From contig NZ_JNJP01000035.1 in the NCBI RefSeq assembly GCF_000701705.1, positions 1 through 40,281 of the forward strand: a stretch of 40,281 nucleotides of DNA. Direction: 5' to 3'. The notes under the pieces were generated by a model. That model had not been told where the DNA came from, searched no databases, and saw only the letters and a list, made by a program, of their open reading frames with translations. This document shows, one piece after another, positions 6,210 to 14,507 of this stretch. The position numbers were made by a program, and so were the translations under genes. Origin of the DNA: Bilophila wadsworthia ATCC 49260. Its GTDB lineage: Bacteria; Desulfobacterota; Desulfovibrionia; Desulfovibrionales; Desulfovibrionaceae. Numbering within the stretch: position 1 is the first letter of the stretch; every line of letters starts with the position of its first letter.

Positions 6210-9107
6210 TTACAGGACTTTTTTCTTTGTCCAGCCATGTTCCGTGGCCGCGTTTTCGGCTGCGGAGCCGCCGAGGACGCATACCGTCCCGGCTTTGGCC
6301 GCTTCAGCCATGACGTCGGCGAATTCCGTGAAGTGGCGGCGGGTCGTGCCGAGTATTTCCTCACGCATCTGCTGGCGCAGATCGTCGCGGTCGTCCGTCA
6401 GGTGGCGGGACAGCGACGCGGCTCCCCGTGCGTCGGGCAGGAGATAGGTGTCGAGATCTCCGATGGCCCCCACGATGGCAAGCGTCAGGTCGCGGTCGGA
6501 AAGATCCAGCTTCCGCAGGTAATCGGCGGTCGCGTCGTAGGTGGCGAGGGTCTTTTCGACATTGGGATCGCGGTAGGAGACCAGCGCCAATGAGCCGCTC
6601 ATGCGATCGAGCGCGCAGAACGCGCCGTATGCGCCGCCCTGCACGCGGACCTGATCCCACAGCCAGCCCATGCGCAGATGCCGGGTGATGACGTGTGCGG
6701 AACCGTGCCACGTATAGCCGAGATCATAGATGTTGCAACCCTTCCCGACGTAGTTGACCTGTGCGGGCACGATAAGGGCTTCGTTGGCCGCGGCCCTGAG
6801 CGGCTCGCGTTCCAGCGGCACGGAGAAAGCCGTGGGCAGGGCGCGGCCGAGCGCGGCGGCGTAAGGCTGTACCGCGGCGAGGGTGCCCGCGTCGGCGGTG
6901 AGGTTGAGGATGGCGTCCTGACGGTTCAGGATGAGGCCGCGCAGGATTTCGAGATCCGCGCGCACGCTGTCCCAGTCGCTGACCACGCGCTCGGACAGGG
7001 CCCGGATGGCTTCAAGGTAGGTGATGCCGCCGATGGCTTCGCTGATCTGCCCGGCAAGGCTGTAGGCCGCGCGCAGGCGGGCGATGACCGTGCCGTGCCC
7101 GGCGGGGATGAGCGACTGCTCGAGGCGGGCGCGTTCCTCCAGCACCATCTGGGTGAAACGCTGCGGGTTGTCGAAGTTGGTGTCGGTGAGGACTTCGGCC
7201 ATGAGCGAGAACAGGTCGTCGGCCTTGTCCGCCGTGGCCTTGCCGCCGAGGCAGAGCTTGGCGACGGGCATCCGGGTGCCGCGCATGGTGGCGACGAGGG
7301 GCGCGGCGTCCATGCCGCCGGTCTTGGAGGCCAGCAGGGTGCCGAGTTCCACGAAATCGCGCTTGGAAGTGCCCATTTCCGTGAGGCTGCGGCCCATGAG
7401 CGGGACGAGGGGCAGGAGTTCGGTGGGCACGGCGTCCAGCGGGAAGAGGATTTCCGCATACAGGATGCCGGACGTGTCGATGTCATGGGCGAGGATGGCC
7501 AGATCGCCCGCCTTGCCTTCTTCCTTGGGCAGGATCACGTTTTCGCGGGGCAGATCCGCGAGGGTCAGGCTCGGGATGGCGGCGAGGGCTTCGGGGCTGT
7601 CCGGGGCCTGCTGGCTGGCGCGCAGGGCTTCGGTGCAGGCCACGATTTCCTTGTGGTCTTCGTCGGAAAGGGCGTCGTAGATGCGCTGGAGCTTGGCGGC
7701 TTCGGCGGCTTCGCGCTCGGCGGCGAGGCCGGAGTCCGGGGTCAGGATGACCGTGGAGCGGTGCTCGTTGTCGAGGAACCAGCGCTTGATGGCGCCTTCA
7801 AAGACCTTTTCGCCGGAAGCGAGGCGGGCCTTGAGGGCGGCGAGGGGCTTCTCCCAGGCCAGCGGGGCGATGGGGTCGCCGTCGTACAGCCACGTGGCGA
7901 GGCTGCGGATCATGGCGGCGAGGCCGCGCGGGAACCGGCCCGAATTATTTTCGCGCAGGTCGAATTCCACGCTGTTCACGGCGGCTTCCACGGCTGCGGC
8001 GGGGATGCCGTTCTCCGCGAGCTCGGCCAGCGTTTCCATGATCAGCATTTCCACGTCCTCGGCGGTGCCGGGCGTGATGGAGCGCAGGCCCACGGAGAAG
8101 AACGTCTGGCGCAGATCCGTTTCAAGGCCGCCGCCGGTGAGGTCTTCGCCGAGGCCGGATTCGATCAGCGCCTTGCGCAGGGGCGAACCGGGCAGGCCGA
8201 GGAGGATGTGCTCCAGCATTTCCAGCACGAGGAGTTCGCCCGTGTCGGCGGTTTCGCACGTCAGCCAGTTGAGGGTCACATGCCCCTTGTCGCCGTCTTC
8301 GCCGGAGGCATAGGGGAATTCAAGCTGGCGGGGCACGTCGAGGCGCGGCTGGAGCGGCACGGCGCTGTCGGTCTCGCGGGCCGTGAAGCGCGACAGGTAC
8401 GGCTCAAGCAGCGCGAAACGCTGTTCTTCGGGGTCGTCGCCCCAGAAGAAAAAGCGGGTGTTGGACGGGTGGTAGTGCGACTCGTGGAACGACTTGAAGG
8501 CCTTGTAGGTAAGCTGGGGGATGACTTCGGGGTTGCCGCCGGAGTCGAGGCCGTAGGTCATGTCCGGGAACAGGGACTGCTGCGAGTGCTCCGCCAGCAC
8601 GGAATCCGGCGAGGAGTACACGCCCTTCATTTCGTTGAAGACCACGCCTTTGTAGCGGAGCGGGCCCGCCGGGCTGTCGGCTTCGATGTGCCAGCCTTCC
8701 TGCTGGAAGCAGTTCTCGTCGATGCGGGGGAAGAACACGGCGTCGAGGTAGACGTCGACGAGGTTGTAGAAATCCTGAAGGTTGGCGCTGGCGACCGGGT
8801 AGCAGGTCTTGTCCGGGAAGGTGAAGGCGTTGAGGAAGGTCTGGAGCGACCCCTTGAGCAGTTCGACGAAGGGTTCTTTCACCGGGTATTTTTCCGAGCC
8901 GCAGAGGACGGAGTGTTCAAGGATATGGGCTACGCCGGTGGAGTCTTTCGGGGGGGTGCGGAACGTCGCGCCGAAGCACTTGTTCTCGTCGTTGTTGACT
9001 ATGGAGAGCAGTTCCGCTCCGGTGGCGTCGTGCCGCCACAGTTTGACGGTGCCGGAAACTTCGGAAAGCCTTTCCTCGCGCACGAGGCTAAAGCCGCGGG
9101 TATTCAT
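6210..9107 (-). CDS. M16 zinc metallopeptidase, presequence-protease (PreP/Cym1) type
   Basis: A 965-residue peptidase of the M16C group, in which two homologous halves form a closed chamber that degrades peptides. The inverted zinc motif HILEH is at residues 61-65, with ATFRTPPKDSTGVAHILEHSV context typical of PreP/Cym1. The C-terminal half carries the RVQGGAYGAF signature used in substrate binding. MNTRG was chosen because AAGGAGA precedes it and the length fits the family; the frame stays open a further 116 codons upstream, but that extension looks non-coding. There is no signal peptide, so it is probably cytoplasmic. Confidence 0.95.
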   Translation of the reverse strand: MNTRGFSLVREERLSEVSGTVKLWRHDATGAELLSIVNNDENKCFGATFRTPPKDSTGVAHILEHSVLCGSEKYPVKEPFVELLKGSLQTFLNAFTFPDKTCYPVASANLQDFYNLVDVYLDAVFFPRIDENCFQQEGWHIEADSPAGPLRYKGVVFNEMKGVYSSPDSVLAEHSQQSLFPDMTYGLDSGGNPEVIPQLTYKAFKSFHESHYHPSNTRFFFWGDDPEEQRFALLEPYLSRFTARETDSAVPLQPRLDVPRQLEFPYASGEDGDKGHVTLNWLTCETADTGELLVLEMLEHILLGLPGSPLRKALIESGLGEDLTGGGLETDLRQTFFSVGLRSITPGTAEDVEMLIMETLAELAENGIPAAAVEAAVNSVEFDLRENNSGRFPRGLAAMIRSLATWLYDGDPIAPLAWEKPLAALKARLASGEKVFEGAIKRWFLDNEHRSTVILTPDSGLAAEREAAEAAKLQRIYDALSDEDHKEIVACTEALRASQQAPDSPEALAAIPSLTLADLPRENVILPKEEGKAGDLAILAHDIDTSGILYAEILFPLDAVPTELLPLVPLMGRSLTEMGTSKRDFVELGTLLASKTGGMDAAPLVATMRGTRMPVAKLCLGGKATADKADDLFSLMAEVLTDTNFDNPQRFTQMVLEERARLEQSLIPAGHGTVIARLRAAYSLAGQISEAIGGITYLEAIRALSERVVSDWDSVRADLEILRGLILNRQDAILNLTADAGTLAAVQPYAAALGRALPTAFSVPLEREPLRAAANEALIVPAQVNYVGKGCNIYDLGYTWHGSAHVITRHLRMGWLWDQVRVQGGAYGAFCALDRMSGSLALVSYRDPNVEKTLATYDATADYLRKLDLSDRDLTLAIVGAIGDLDTYLLPDARGAASLSRHLTDDRDDLRQQMREEILGTTRRHFTEFADVMAEAAKAGTVCVLGGSAAENAATEHGWTKKKVL

Positions 9108-9630
9108 TTGGGTCTCCTTATATTGCATGAAAGGCTCGGGGAAAGGGCTCGCCGCGCGGGCGCGCATTTTCCTTCCGGGCCTCCCTTCTCCGGCGGGTTT
9201 ACCCCGGAGCGTTACAGTCCGTTCACATGGGCGGCCATAGCCGCCCGCCGCCATTACGAGAAAGAATAACGCAATGGTATTTCCCTGAATGACATCGACC
9301 CGTGGACTGGTCAAGAGGGGATTAGCAATGTTCTCACTCAAAGAACCTTTATTCTTTTTAGCACAAGTCGGAGAAACTGTTACCGGATGGCAGGGGGCTC
9401 CCAAGAACGGGTACCCCTTGGAACCATAAGGTATGTCCTTTTCCATTGCTATCATTTCTTATCTCCAGCGCTCTTGATCGGATGGAAAGATGGTCGGCCG
9501 GGGCCCTGCGGGGATACGAGAAGCGGGCCGGAAATGCTTTCCCGGCCCGCTACGGAGAGACTGTCATCAATATGAATTGAAAAAGTAAGGATGGCTTGCC
9601 CTTTTGCCCGCCGTCCCTTCGATTGGCGCT
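9108..9630. other. Intergenic region upstream of the M16 peptidase
   Basis: No convincing gene lies in this 520-bp stretch. It holds the peptidase leader, a moderately AT-rich block at 9270-9480, and a hairpin at 9522-9551. The open frames crossing it lack ribosome sites and family similarity. A TTGACC-like -35 on the minus strand near 9320 has no good -10. Confidence 0.6.
9522..9551. terminator. Hairpin downstream of the GlcG/HbpS-like gene
   Basis: AGCGGGCCGG (9522-9531) pairs with CCGGCCCGCT (9542-9551); AAA/TTT in the loop can extend it. It lies 80 bp past the stop of the minus-strand gene at 9631. Likely a terminator, with no clear U-tract. Confidence 0.55.
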
Positions 9631-10041
9631 CTATCCCTTTCCCATGAGCTTTTGGGCCAGACGTTCGGCGAGTTCGGCGTCTTCCTGCGGTTTTCTGCCG
9701 CTGATGCCGACGCCGCCGATGCAGCGCCCGGTTTCGTCGAATACGGGCACGCCTCCGGGCAGCGTGGAGAAGCCCGGATCGCAGAAGTCCGCGATGGAGA
9801 GGTTTTCCCGGACGAGGCGATCGTGGAACGCCTGCGTGGTCAATTCCATGCGCATGGCGGTGTATGCCTTGCTCTGGGCGATGGCTCCGGCGCGCTCGGG
9901 GGTGCCGTCCAGGCTGAGGAAGGCGGCGAGCTTGCCCGTGCGGTTGACGATGGCGACGCAGACGGGGGCGCCTCCGGCTGCTTCGGATTCGAGCCGATCC
10001 AGCACGTCCATCACGGCGCGGAACGGAATGGCGTTGTTCAT
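9631..10041 (-). CDS. GlcG/HbpS (DUF336-type) family protein
   Basis: A 136-residue protein with the family's characteristic strand and loop pattern: APVCVAIVNRTGKLAAFLSLDG, then AIAQSKAYTAM and GGVPVFDETGRCIGGVGISG. Members form oligomers; some bind haem, others are encoded with glycolate or propanediol utilisation genes. There is no signal peptide, so it is cytoplasmic here. It starts 16 bp after the ribB stop and is probably in the same riboswitch-controlled transcript, suggesting a flavin- or cofactor-related role, but this is inference only. Confidence 0.85.
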   Translation of the reverse strand: MNNAIPFRAVMDVLDRLESEAAGGAPVCVAIVNRTGKLAAFLSLDGTPERAGAIAQSKAYTAMRMELTTQAFHDRLVRENLSIADFCDPGFSTLPGGVPVFDETGRCIGGVGISGRKPQEDAELAERLAQKLMGKG

Positions 10042-10057
10042 GGGAACGTTTCCTTGG

Positions 10058-10687
10058 TTAGTGTTCCATGTACTCGATCAAGTCCCGTACCTGGAGGACG
10101 GGCATATCGTGCAGTTGGGAGAAGGCCATGATCTCGGGGAGCCGGGCCATCGTGCCGTCGGGATTGGTCAGTTCGCACAGGACGCCGTAGGGCGGCAGCC
10201 CCGCAAGGCGCATGAGATCCACGCTGGCTTCGGTGTGCCCGGCGCGCTCGCGCACGCCGCCGGATCTCGCGCACAGGGGGAACACGTGGCCGGGGTGGTT
10301 CAAGTCGCCGGGGACGGCATCGTCGGCGATGGCTGTGCGGATGGTCTTCACGCGGTCGGCGGCGGAGACGCCGGTGGTGACGCCCTCGGCGGCCTCAATG
10401 GAAATGGTGAAGGCCGTGCGGTTCTTGCATGTGTTGTTTGCGACCATTTGAGGCAGGTCGAGCTGGCGGACCTTGTCTTCCGGCAGGCAGAGACAGACGA
10501 TGCCGCTGCATTCGCGGATGAGCAGGGCCATCTGCTCGTGGGTGATGGAGGCGGCGGAGAAGATGATGTCGCCTTCGTTTTCTCGGTCCTCGTCGTCCAC
10601 GACAAGGACGCCCCGGCCTTTGCGGACGGCGGCGACGGCGGCTTCTACGCGCTCATTGCGGGTGGTGGTGAACTGATGCTGGCTCAT
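10058..10687 (-). CDS. ribB: 3,4-dihydroxy-2-butanone-4-phosphate synthase
   Basis: Converts ribulose 5-phosphate to the four-carbon precursor of riboflavin. The 209 residues form a stand-alone RibB without the RibA half found in many bacteria. The DDEDRENEGD metal and substrate loop, the SGIVCLCLPED segment, EAAEGVTTGVSAADR, HPGHVFPLCAR and the GHTEASVDL motif are all present. MSQHQ is the preferred start because GGAGAG lies four bases upstream; the next candidate upstream is a TTG. An FMN riboswitch lies in its leader, so flavin should repress expression. No other rib gene is in the window. Confidence 0.97.
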   Translation of the reverse strand: MSQHQFTTTRNERVEAAVAAVRKGRGVLVVDDEDRENEGDIIFSAASITHEQMALLIRECSGIVCLCLPEDKVRQLDLPQMVANNTCKNRTAFTISIEAAEGVTTGVSAADRVKTIRTAIADDAVPGDLNHPGHVFPLCARSGGVRERAGHTEASVDLMRLAGLPPYGVLCELTNPDGTMARLPEIMAFSQLHDMPVLQVRDLIEYMEH

Positions 10688-10811
10688 AGTGCTCTCCAAC
10701 GTGTCGGATGTGCAGCATCAGGGCGACAGACAGGAGCGCCACGGCATAACGCCGCAGCCCGGGAGCTGTGCATGTTGAGGCTCTCGCGGCGCGTGAATGC
10801 GCCGGCTGTCC

Positions 10812-10953
10812 ATTTCTCTTTCATCCGGACTGTTACCGTCGGCTCCGGCTTCCCACCGGATCTGCTGACCCCTCCACGCGGAGGGCGCTCGCGGGCTCTC
10901 CCCGAATCGGGGAATACCGCCGGTGGGGACTTTCACCCCGCCCTGAGAATAGC
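10812..10953 (-). promoter_or_regulatory. FMN riboswitch (RFN element) of ribB
   Basis: Read on the minus strand, the aptamer's conserved blocks occur in order: TTCTCAGGGCGGGGTGAAAG, CCCACCGGCGGTA, GAGCCCGCGAGCG, GTCAGCAGATCCGGTG, GAAGCCGGAGCCGACGGT, AGTCCGGATGAAAGAGAA. These match the RFN consensus closely across all helices. The aptamer ends about 125 nt before the ribB ATG. I could not decide between transcriptional and translational control: no strong U-tract terminator is evident. Confidence 0.96.
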
Positions 10954-11052
10954 CGGAGTGTAGGCAGGTCGACCGGGCCTGTCAATCATCTCCGGCGGCG
11001 GATGCTGGCAGGGACAGTTTTCCGGAAACGTCATTATTTTTGTACACAGGAA

Positions 11053-11080
11053 TTGACACGAATGAATACAGCATTATCTC
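11053..11080 (+). promoter_or_regulatory. Possible hsp20 promoter
   Basis: TTGACA (11053-11058) is followed after 16 bp by TATCTC (11075-11080), about 35 bp before the chosen hsp20 ATG. The -10 is weak, and no obvious heat-shock sigma-32 consensus was seen. Confidence 0.3.
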
Positions 11081-11115
11081 TTGGTTACAAAAGTTATCCA
11101 CAGGAGGTTGTTGTT

Positions 11116-11679
11116 ATGGAAACTACTCGTAATGCTGGTTCGTGTTGCGGTCATCATGGCGCCACTTCCGCCCCTGCTCACCGCACAGCCGCCCCCGCCC
11201 CGCAGGGCTATACCCCGGTGGATCAGCTCCACAATGAAATCGACAGGCTTTTTGGCGACTTTTTCGGCGGATTCTTCTCGCCGTGGAGGGCGTTCTCCGG
11301 CATGGCCCCCCGGTCCGCCGACAATGCTCCCGATATGCTGATCCCCCATATGGATTTGTCCGTGACCGATACGGCGTACAAAGCCACGGTTGAACTCCCC
11401 GGCGTGGCGCAGGATCAGGTCAATATCGAAGTCCGCGACAACATGCTGATTGTCGAGGGCGAAAAGAAAAACGAAACCGAAGACAAGGACGAAAAGAAGG
11501 GCTATTACCGGATGGAGCGCTCATACGGCTCGTTCCGCCGCGTGCTCTCCCTGCCCGAGGACGTCGAAACCGACAAGATCACCGCGACCCACAAGGATGG
11601 CGTGTTGAGCATCGAGATTCCCCGCAAGGAACCCGAAAAGCCCGCCGCCCGCAAGATTGAGGTCGTGAAAGGCGAATAG
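11116..11679 (+). CDS. Hsp20-family small heat-shock protein
   Basis: A 187-residue ATP-independent holdase chaperone. The alpha-crystallin domain runs from about residue 75 (PHMDLSVTDTAYKATVELPGV) to about 175, with the conserved DGVLSIEIPR strand near the end. The N-terminus is unusual: a Cys/His/Ala/Pro-rich leader (SCCGHHGATSAPAH) precedes the DQLHNEIDRLFGDFF helix typical of the family. The start at METTR has a perfect AGGAGG site eight bases away; a second ATG at 11062 would add 18 residues but has no such site. A terminator follows. Probably monocistronic. Confidence 0.93.
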   Translation: METTRNAGSCCGHHGATSAPAHRTAAPAPQGYTPVDQLHNEIDRLFGDFFGGFFSPWRAFSGMAPRSADNAPDMLIPHMDLSVTDTAYKATVELPGVAQDQVNIEVRDNMLIVEGEKKNETEDKDEKKGYYRMERSYGSFRRVLSLPEDVETDKITATHKDGVLSIEIPRKEPEKPAARKIEVVKGE

Positions 11680-11688
11680 CTGATACGC

Positions 11689-11722
11689 TTTGGGAGGGCC
11701 TCCTTCCGGATGCCCTCCCAAA
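11689..11722 (+). terminator. Hairpin after hsp20
   Basis: TTTGGGAGGGC (11689-11699) pairs perfectly with GCCCTCCCAAA (11712-11722), nine bases after the hsp20 stop. The arms are of the purine/pyrimidine type seen in the interspersed hairpin elements, so it may be a reduced left partner of element 2. Confidence 0.65.
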
Positions 11723-11886
11723 CCTTCCCCCGTGAACCTCTTGAGAAAACGTGTAAGGAGGCATTTCGGAGTCGTTTTTTCCAGATTTTGCGTCCGCTGG
11801 CACTTGCCATCCGAACGTGAAAACGGCCCACGATGTCATGTTGCGGTTCACCTCGCCCTTGCGTTCCTCCGCCGGGGCAATTGCGG

Positions 11887-11917
11887 AAACCGGGAATGCT
11901 GGTCATTCCCGGTTTTT
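11887..11917 (+). terminator. Orphan intrinsic terminator
   Basis: AAACCGGGAATG (11887-11898) pairs with CATTCCCGGTTT (11904-11915) and is followed by further Ts on the plus strand. No protein gene ends just upstream: the hsp20 stop is 200 bp away and has its own hairpin. It could be a second hsp20 terminator or end a small RNA in 11723-11915. Confidence 0.65.
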
Positions 11918-11983
11918 CGTTGCCCGGCTTTTTCCTACATCCGGCGGATTGCCCCTCCCTTCGCACCGGGAAAGGCCGCAAGC

Positions 11984-12080
11984 GGGGATTCGATAAGCGT
12001 GAAAGTCTTGGGAGGGAGAGGGGGAGGTTTGGAGGGGGAGAGGGAACCTTTCTGAAGAAAGGTTCCCTCTCCCCCTCCAA
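11984..12080 (-). repeat. Purine-arm hairpin element 2 with type A tail
   Basis: A perfect 24-bp inverted repeat (12029-12052 with 12057-12080; loop TGAA). To its left, read on the minus strand, is a type A tail: CCCAAGACTTTC, then TTATCGAATCCCCG (tail 11984-12016). The apex CCTTTCTGAAGAAAGG equals that of element 1. It lies 90 bp before hisC. The remainder of 11723-12169 has no gene. Confidence 0.85.
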
Positions 12081-12169
12081 GCCTTCTCATCCTTCCCCTT
12101 TCATTCGCCTTGACGATACGGGCGGAAAAAAGGAAACTTCCTCCTTTACAACCATAGAAGGAACTTGCC

Positions 12170-13273
12170 ATGTCTCCCATCCCCATGCGTTCATTGGTCC
12201 GGGGCTTCAAGCCCTACACGGCAGGGCTCTCCATCGACGAGATCCGCGAGAAGTACGGCATCGAACGGGTCATCAAGCTCGCCAGCAATGAAAACCCTCT
12301 CGGAACCTCTCCGCTGGTCCAGCATACGCTGGAAACGCATGTCGGACTGGCATTCCGCTATCCGCAGGCCGGAAACCCCCGCCTTGTGAAGGCCATCGCC
12401 GCCCATCACGGTGTGTTGCCCTCCCGCGTCATCGTGGGCGACGGCTCCGATGAAGTCATCGACCTGCTGTTCCGCATTTGCGTCGAGCCGGGCGTGAACA
12501 ATGCGGTCGCCTTCATGCCCTGCTTCGGCATCTATACGACGCAGGCCGCCCTGTGCGGCGTGGAGCTGCGCCAGACCCCGGTGAACGCCGACTTCTCGTT
12601 CCCGTGGGACAACCTGCTCAAGCTGGTGGACGACAAGACGTCGCTCGTGTTCGTCACCACGCCCGACAACCCGTCCGGGTACACGCCTCCGGTGGCGGAA
12701 CTCGAAACGCTGGCGAAGGCGCTGCCCGACACCTGCCTGCTCGTGCTGGACGAAGCCTACATGGACTTCACCGACGACGAGGCGGATTACTCGCTGGCGA
12801 AGCGGCTGGACGAATTCCCCAATGTGATCATTTCGCGCACGTTCTCCAAGAGCTTCGGCATGGCCGGGCTCCGCCTCGGCTACGCCATCGTGCCCGAGGA
12901 GCTTGCCGATCACTATTGGCGGGTGCGCCTGCCTTTCTCGGTGAACCTGATGGCTGAAGAGGCCGGGATCGCCGCGCTGCAAGACGTGGCGTTCCACGAC
13001 GAGACCGTGCGGGTGGTCCGCGAGGGCCGCGCGTGGCTCACCGGTGAGCTCACGAAGCTCGGATGCCGCGTGTTTCCTTCCCAGTCGAACTTCCTCATGT
13101 TCGAGCTTCCGGCGGACGGCCCCAACGCCGCTTCCCTGTTTGAAGATCTGTTGCGGCGCGGGATCATCCTGCGTCCGCTGACCAGCTACGGCCTGCCCCG
13201 GAACCTCCGCGTCTCCGTGGGGACGGCTGAAGAAAATACTATGCTTATCAATGCAATGCGGGAACTGCTGTAA
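12170..13273 (+). CDS. hisC: Histidinol-phosphate aminotransferase
   Basis: A PLP-dependent fold-type I enzyme of histidine biosynthesis, 367 residues. Visible features are IKLASNENPLG near residue 40, the FRYPQAGN segment, TPDNPSG near 165, LDEAYMDF near 195, the PLP-binding SRTFSKSFGMAGLRLGY with the lysine, and the C-terminal LRVSVGT with the substrate-binding arginine. GAAGGAA precedes the ATG. It starts a tight operon: the kinase-MoaC fusion begins two bases after its stop and lgt follows that. No other his gene is in the window. Confidence 0.96.
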   Translation: MSPIPMRSLVRGFKPYTAGLSIDEIREKYGIERVIKLASNENPLGTSPLVQHTLETHVGLAFRYPQAGNPRLVKAIAAHHGVLPSRVIVGDGSDEVIDLLFRICVEPGVNNAVAFMPCFGIYTTQAALCGVELRQTPVNADFSFPWDNLLKLVDDKTSLVFVTTPDNPSGYTPPVAELETLAKALPDTCLLVLDEAYMDFTDDEADYSLAKRLDEFPNVIISRTFSKSFGMAGLRLGYAIVPEELADHYWRVRLPFSVNLMAEEAGIAALQDVAFHDETVRVVREGRAWLTGELTKLGCRVFPSQSNFLMFELPADGPNAASLFEDLLRRGIILRPLTSYGLPRNLRVSVGTAEENTMLINAMRELL

Positions 13274-13275
13274 TC

Positions 13276-14505
13276 ATGAAGTGTCTGCCTATCATCACAT
13301 TGGACGGCCCCGCCGGGGTCGGCAAATCCACTCTCGCCAAGCGCCTCGCCACCATTCTCGGGATTCCCTATCTGGATACCGGCGCCATGTTCCGCACCAT
13401 AGCCCTGCGCCTCGGGCCGGGCGCGGAAGCGTTGCCGGAAGACGAATTGCGGGCGCGCTGCAATGCCTTCCGCTTCAAGCTGCAGGGCGGCGGGGAACAT
13501 TCCGTATTGCTGTGCAACGGTGTGCCCGTGGGCCCCGAAATCCGTACCGAAGAAGTCGGGCGGCTCGCTTCGCGCCTCGCCACGTCCACGGTGGTCCGCG
13601 ATTGCCTGAAAGAAGCGCAGCGGTCGCTCGGGGAGTCCGGTCTCGTCGCCGAAGGCCGCGACATGGGGACCGTGGTGTTCCCCACGGCGCGGTTCAAGTT
13701 CTTCCTTGACGCGCGGCCGGAAGTGCGCGGAATGCGCCGTTTTGAGGAGTTGCAGGCCAAGGGCGAGCCCGCCGATCTCGCGCAGATCACCGAAATGATC
13801 CGCCAACGCGACGACATGGACCGCAACCGGGCCGTTGCGCCTCTCAAGCCTGCCGCCGATGCCGTGATCGTCGATACCTCGGATCTCGGCATTGAAGGCG
13901 TCCTGAAGGTGCTGACGGATACGGTCGCGGCCTCCTCGGAGCGTATCGTGCGGGAAGTGCGCTATTGCCCGAAAGATGCCGCCGAAGACGCCGTTTCCGG
14001 GATGCGCGACGCCGCGTTTTCCCACATGGCCGGGGACGGTTCCATCAGTATGGTGGATGTGGGGAGCAAGAATATCACCAGGCGCGTCGCTATCGTGCGC
14101 GGGGCTGTGGAGATGAACGCCCATACGCTCGGCCTGCTCAAGGAGCACGCCCTGCCCAAGGGCGACGTGCTGGTCACGGCGCAGGTCGCCGGGATTATGG
14201 CGGCGAAGCGGACTTCGGAGCTCATCCCGTTGTGCCATCCCGTGCCGCTGAGTTTTGTGGACGTGCGTTTTGAGATTCAGGATGAGCCGCCCGCCGTGCT
14301 GATCGAATCCGAAGCCCGGACGAGCGACCGCACCGGGGTGGAGATGGAAGCCATCATCGCCGCTCAGGTCGCTGCTGCAACCATTTACGACATGTGCAAG
14401 GCCGTTCAGAAGGATATGGTTATCCGCGACGTGCGGCTTGTGCACAAATCCGGGGGGCGCACGGGCACGTTCGAGCGCCGCGAGTCCTCCGGGGAGCGGA
14501 CCTGA
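13276..14505 (+). CDS. Fusion of cytidylate kinase and MoaC
   Basis: One uninterrupted 409-residue frame carries two complete enzymes. Residues 1 to about 222 are (d)CMP kinase: Walker A GPAGVGKST at 11-19, DTGAMFR at 34-40, AEGRDMGTVVFP at 125-136 and RQRDDMDRNR at 176-185. Residues about 247-400 are MoaC, which forms cyclic pyranopterin monophosphate in molybdenum-cofactor synthesis: MVDVGSKNITRR, IPLCHP (H321), GVEMEA (354-359) and YDMCKAVQKDM (K379). The linker of about 25 residues (SERIVREVRYCPKDAAEDAV) shows no stop or internal start with a good ribosome site. Each half is normally a separate gene. It sits between hisC and lgt with almost no spacing. Confidence 0.93.
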   Translation: MKCLPIITLDGPAGVGKSTLAKRLATILGIPYLDTGAMFRTIALRLGPGAEALPEDELRARCNAFRFKLQGGGEHSVLLCNGVPVGPEIRTEEVGRLASRLATSTVVRDCLKEAQRSLGESGLVAEGRDMGTVVFPTARFKFFLDARPEVRGMRRFEELQAKGEPADLAQITEMIRQRDDMDRNRAVAPLKPAADAVIVDTSDLGIEGVLKVLTDTVAASSERIVREVRYCPKDAAEDAVSGMRDAAFSHMAGDGSISMVDVGSKNITRRVAIVRGAVEMNAHTLGLLKEHALPKGDVLVTAQVAGIMAAKRTSELIPLCHPVPLSFVDVRFEIQDEPPAVLIESEARTSDRTGVEMEAIIAAQVAAATIYDMCKAVQKDMVIRDVRLVHKSGGRTGTFERRESSGERT

Positions 14506-14507
14506 TC

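Noticed and set aside
6678..9269. A long open frame (863 codons) on the plus strand opposite the M16 peptidase.
   Set aside because: It is the shadow of a GC-rich coding frame: low-complexity Gly/Ala/Glu/Val composition, no ribosome site, and the minus-strand product has clear family motifs.
9107..9455. A 116-codon N-terminal extension of the M16 peptidase.
   Set aside because: AAGGAGA fixes the start at 9107 and the extension has no signal peptide or family similarity.
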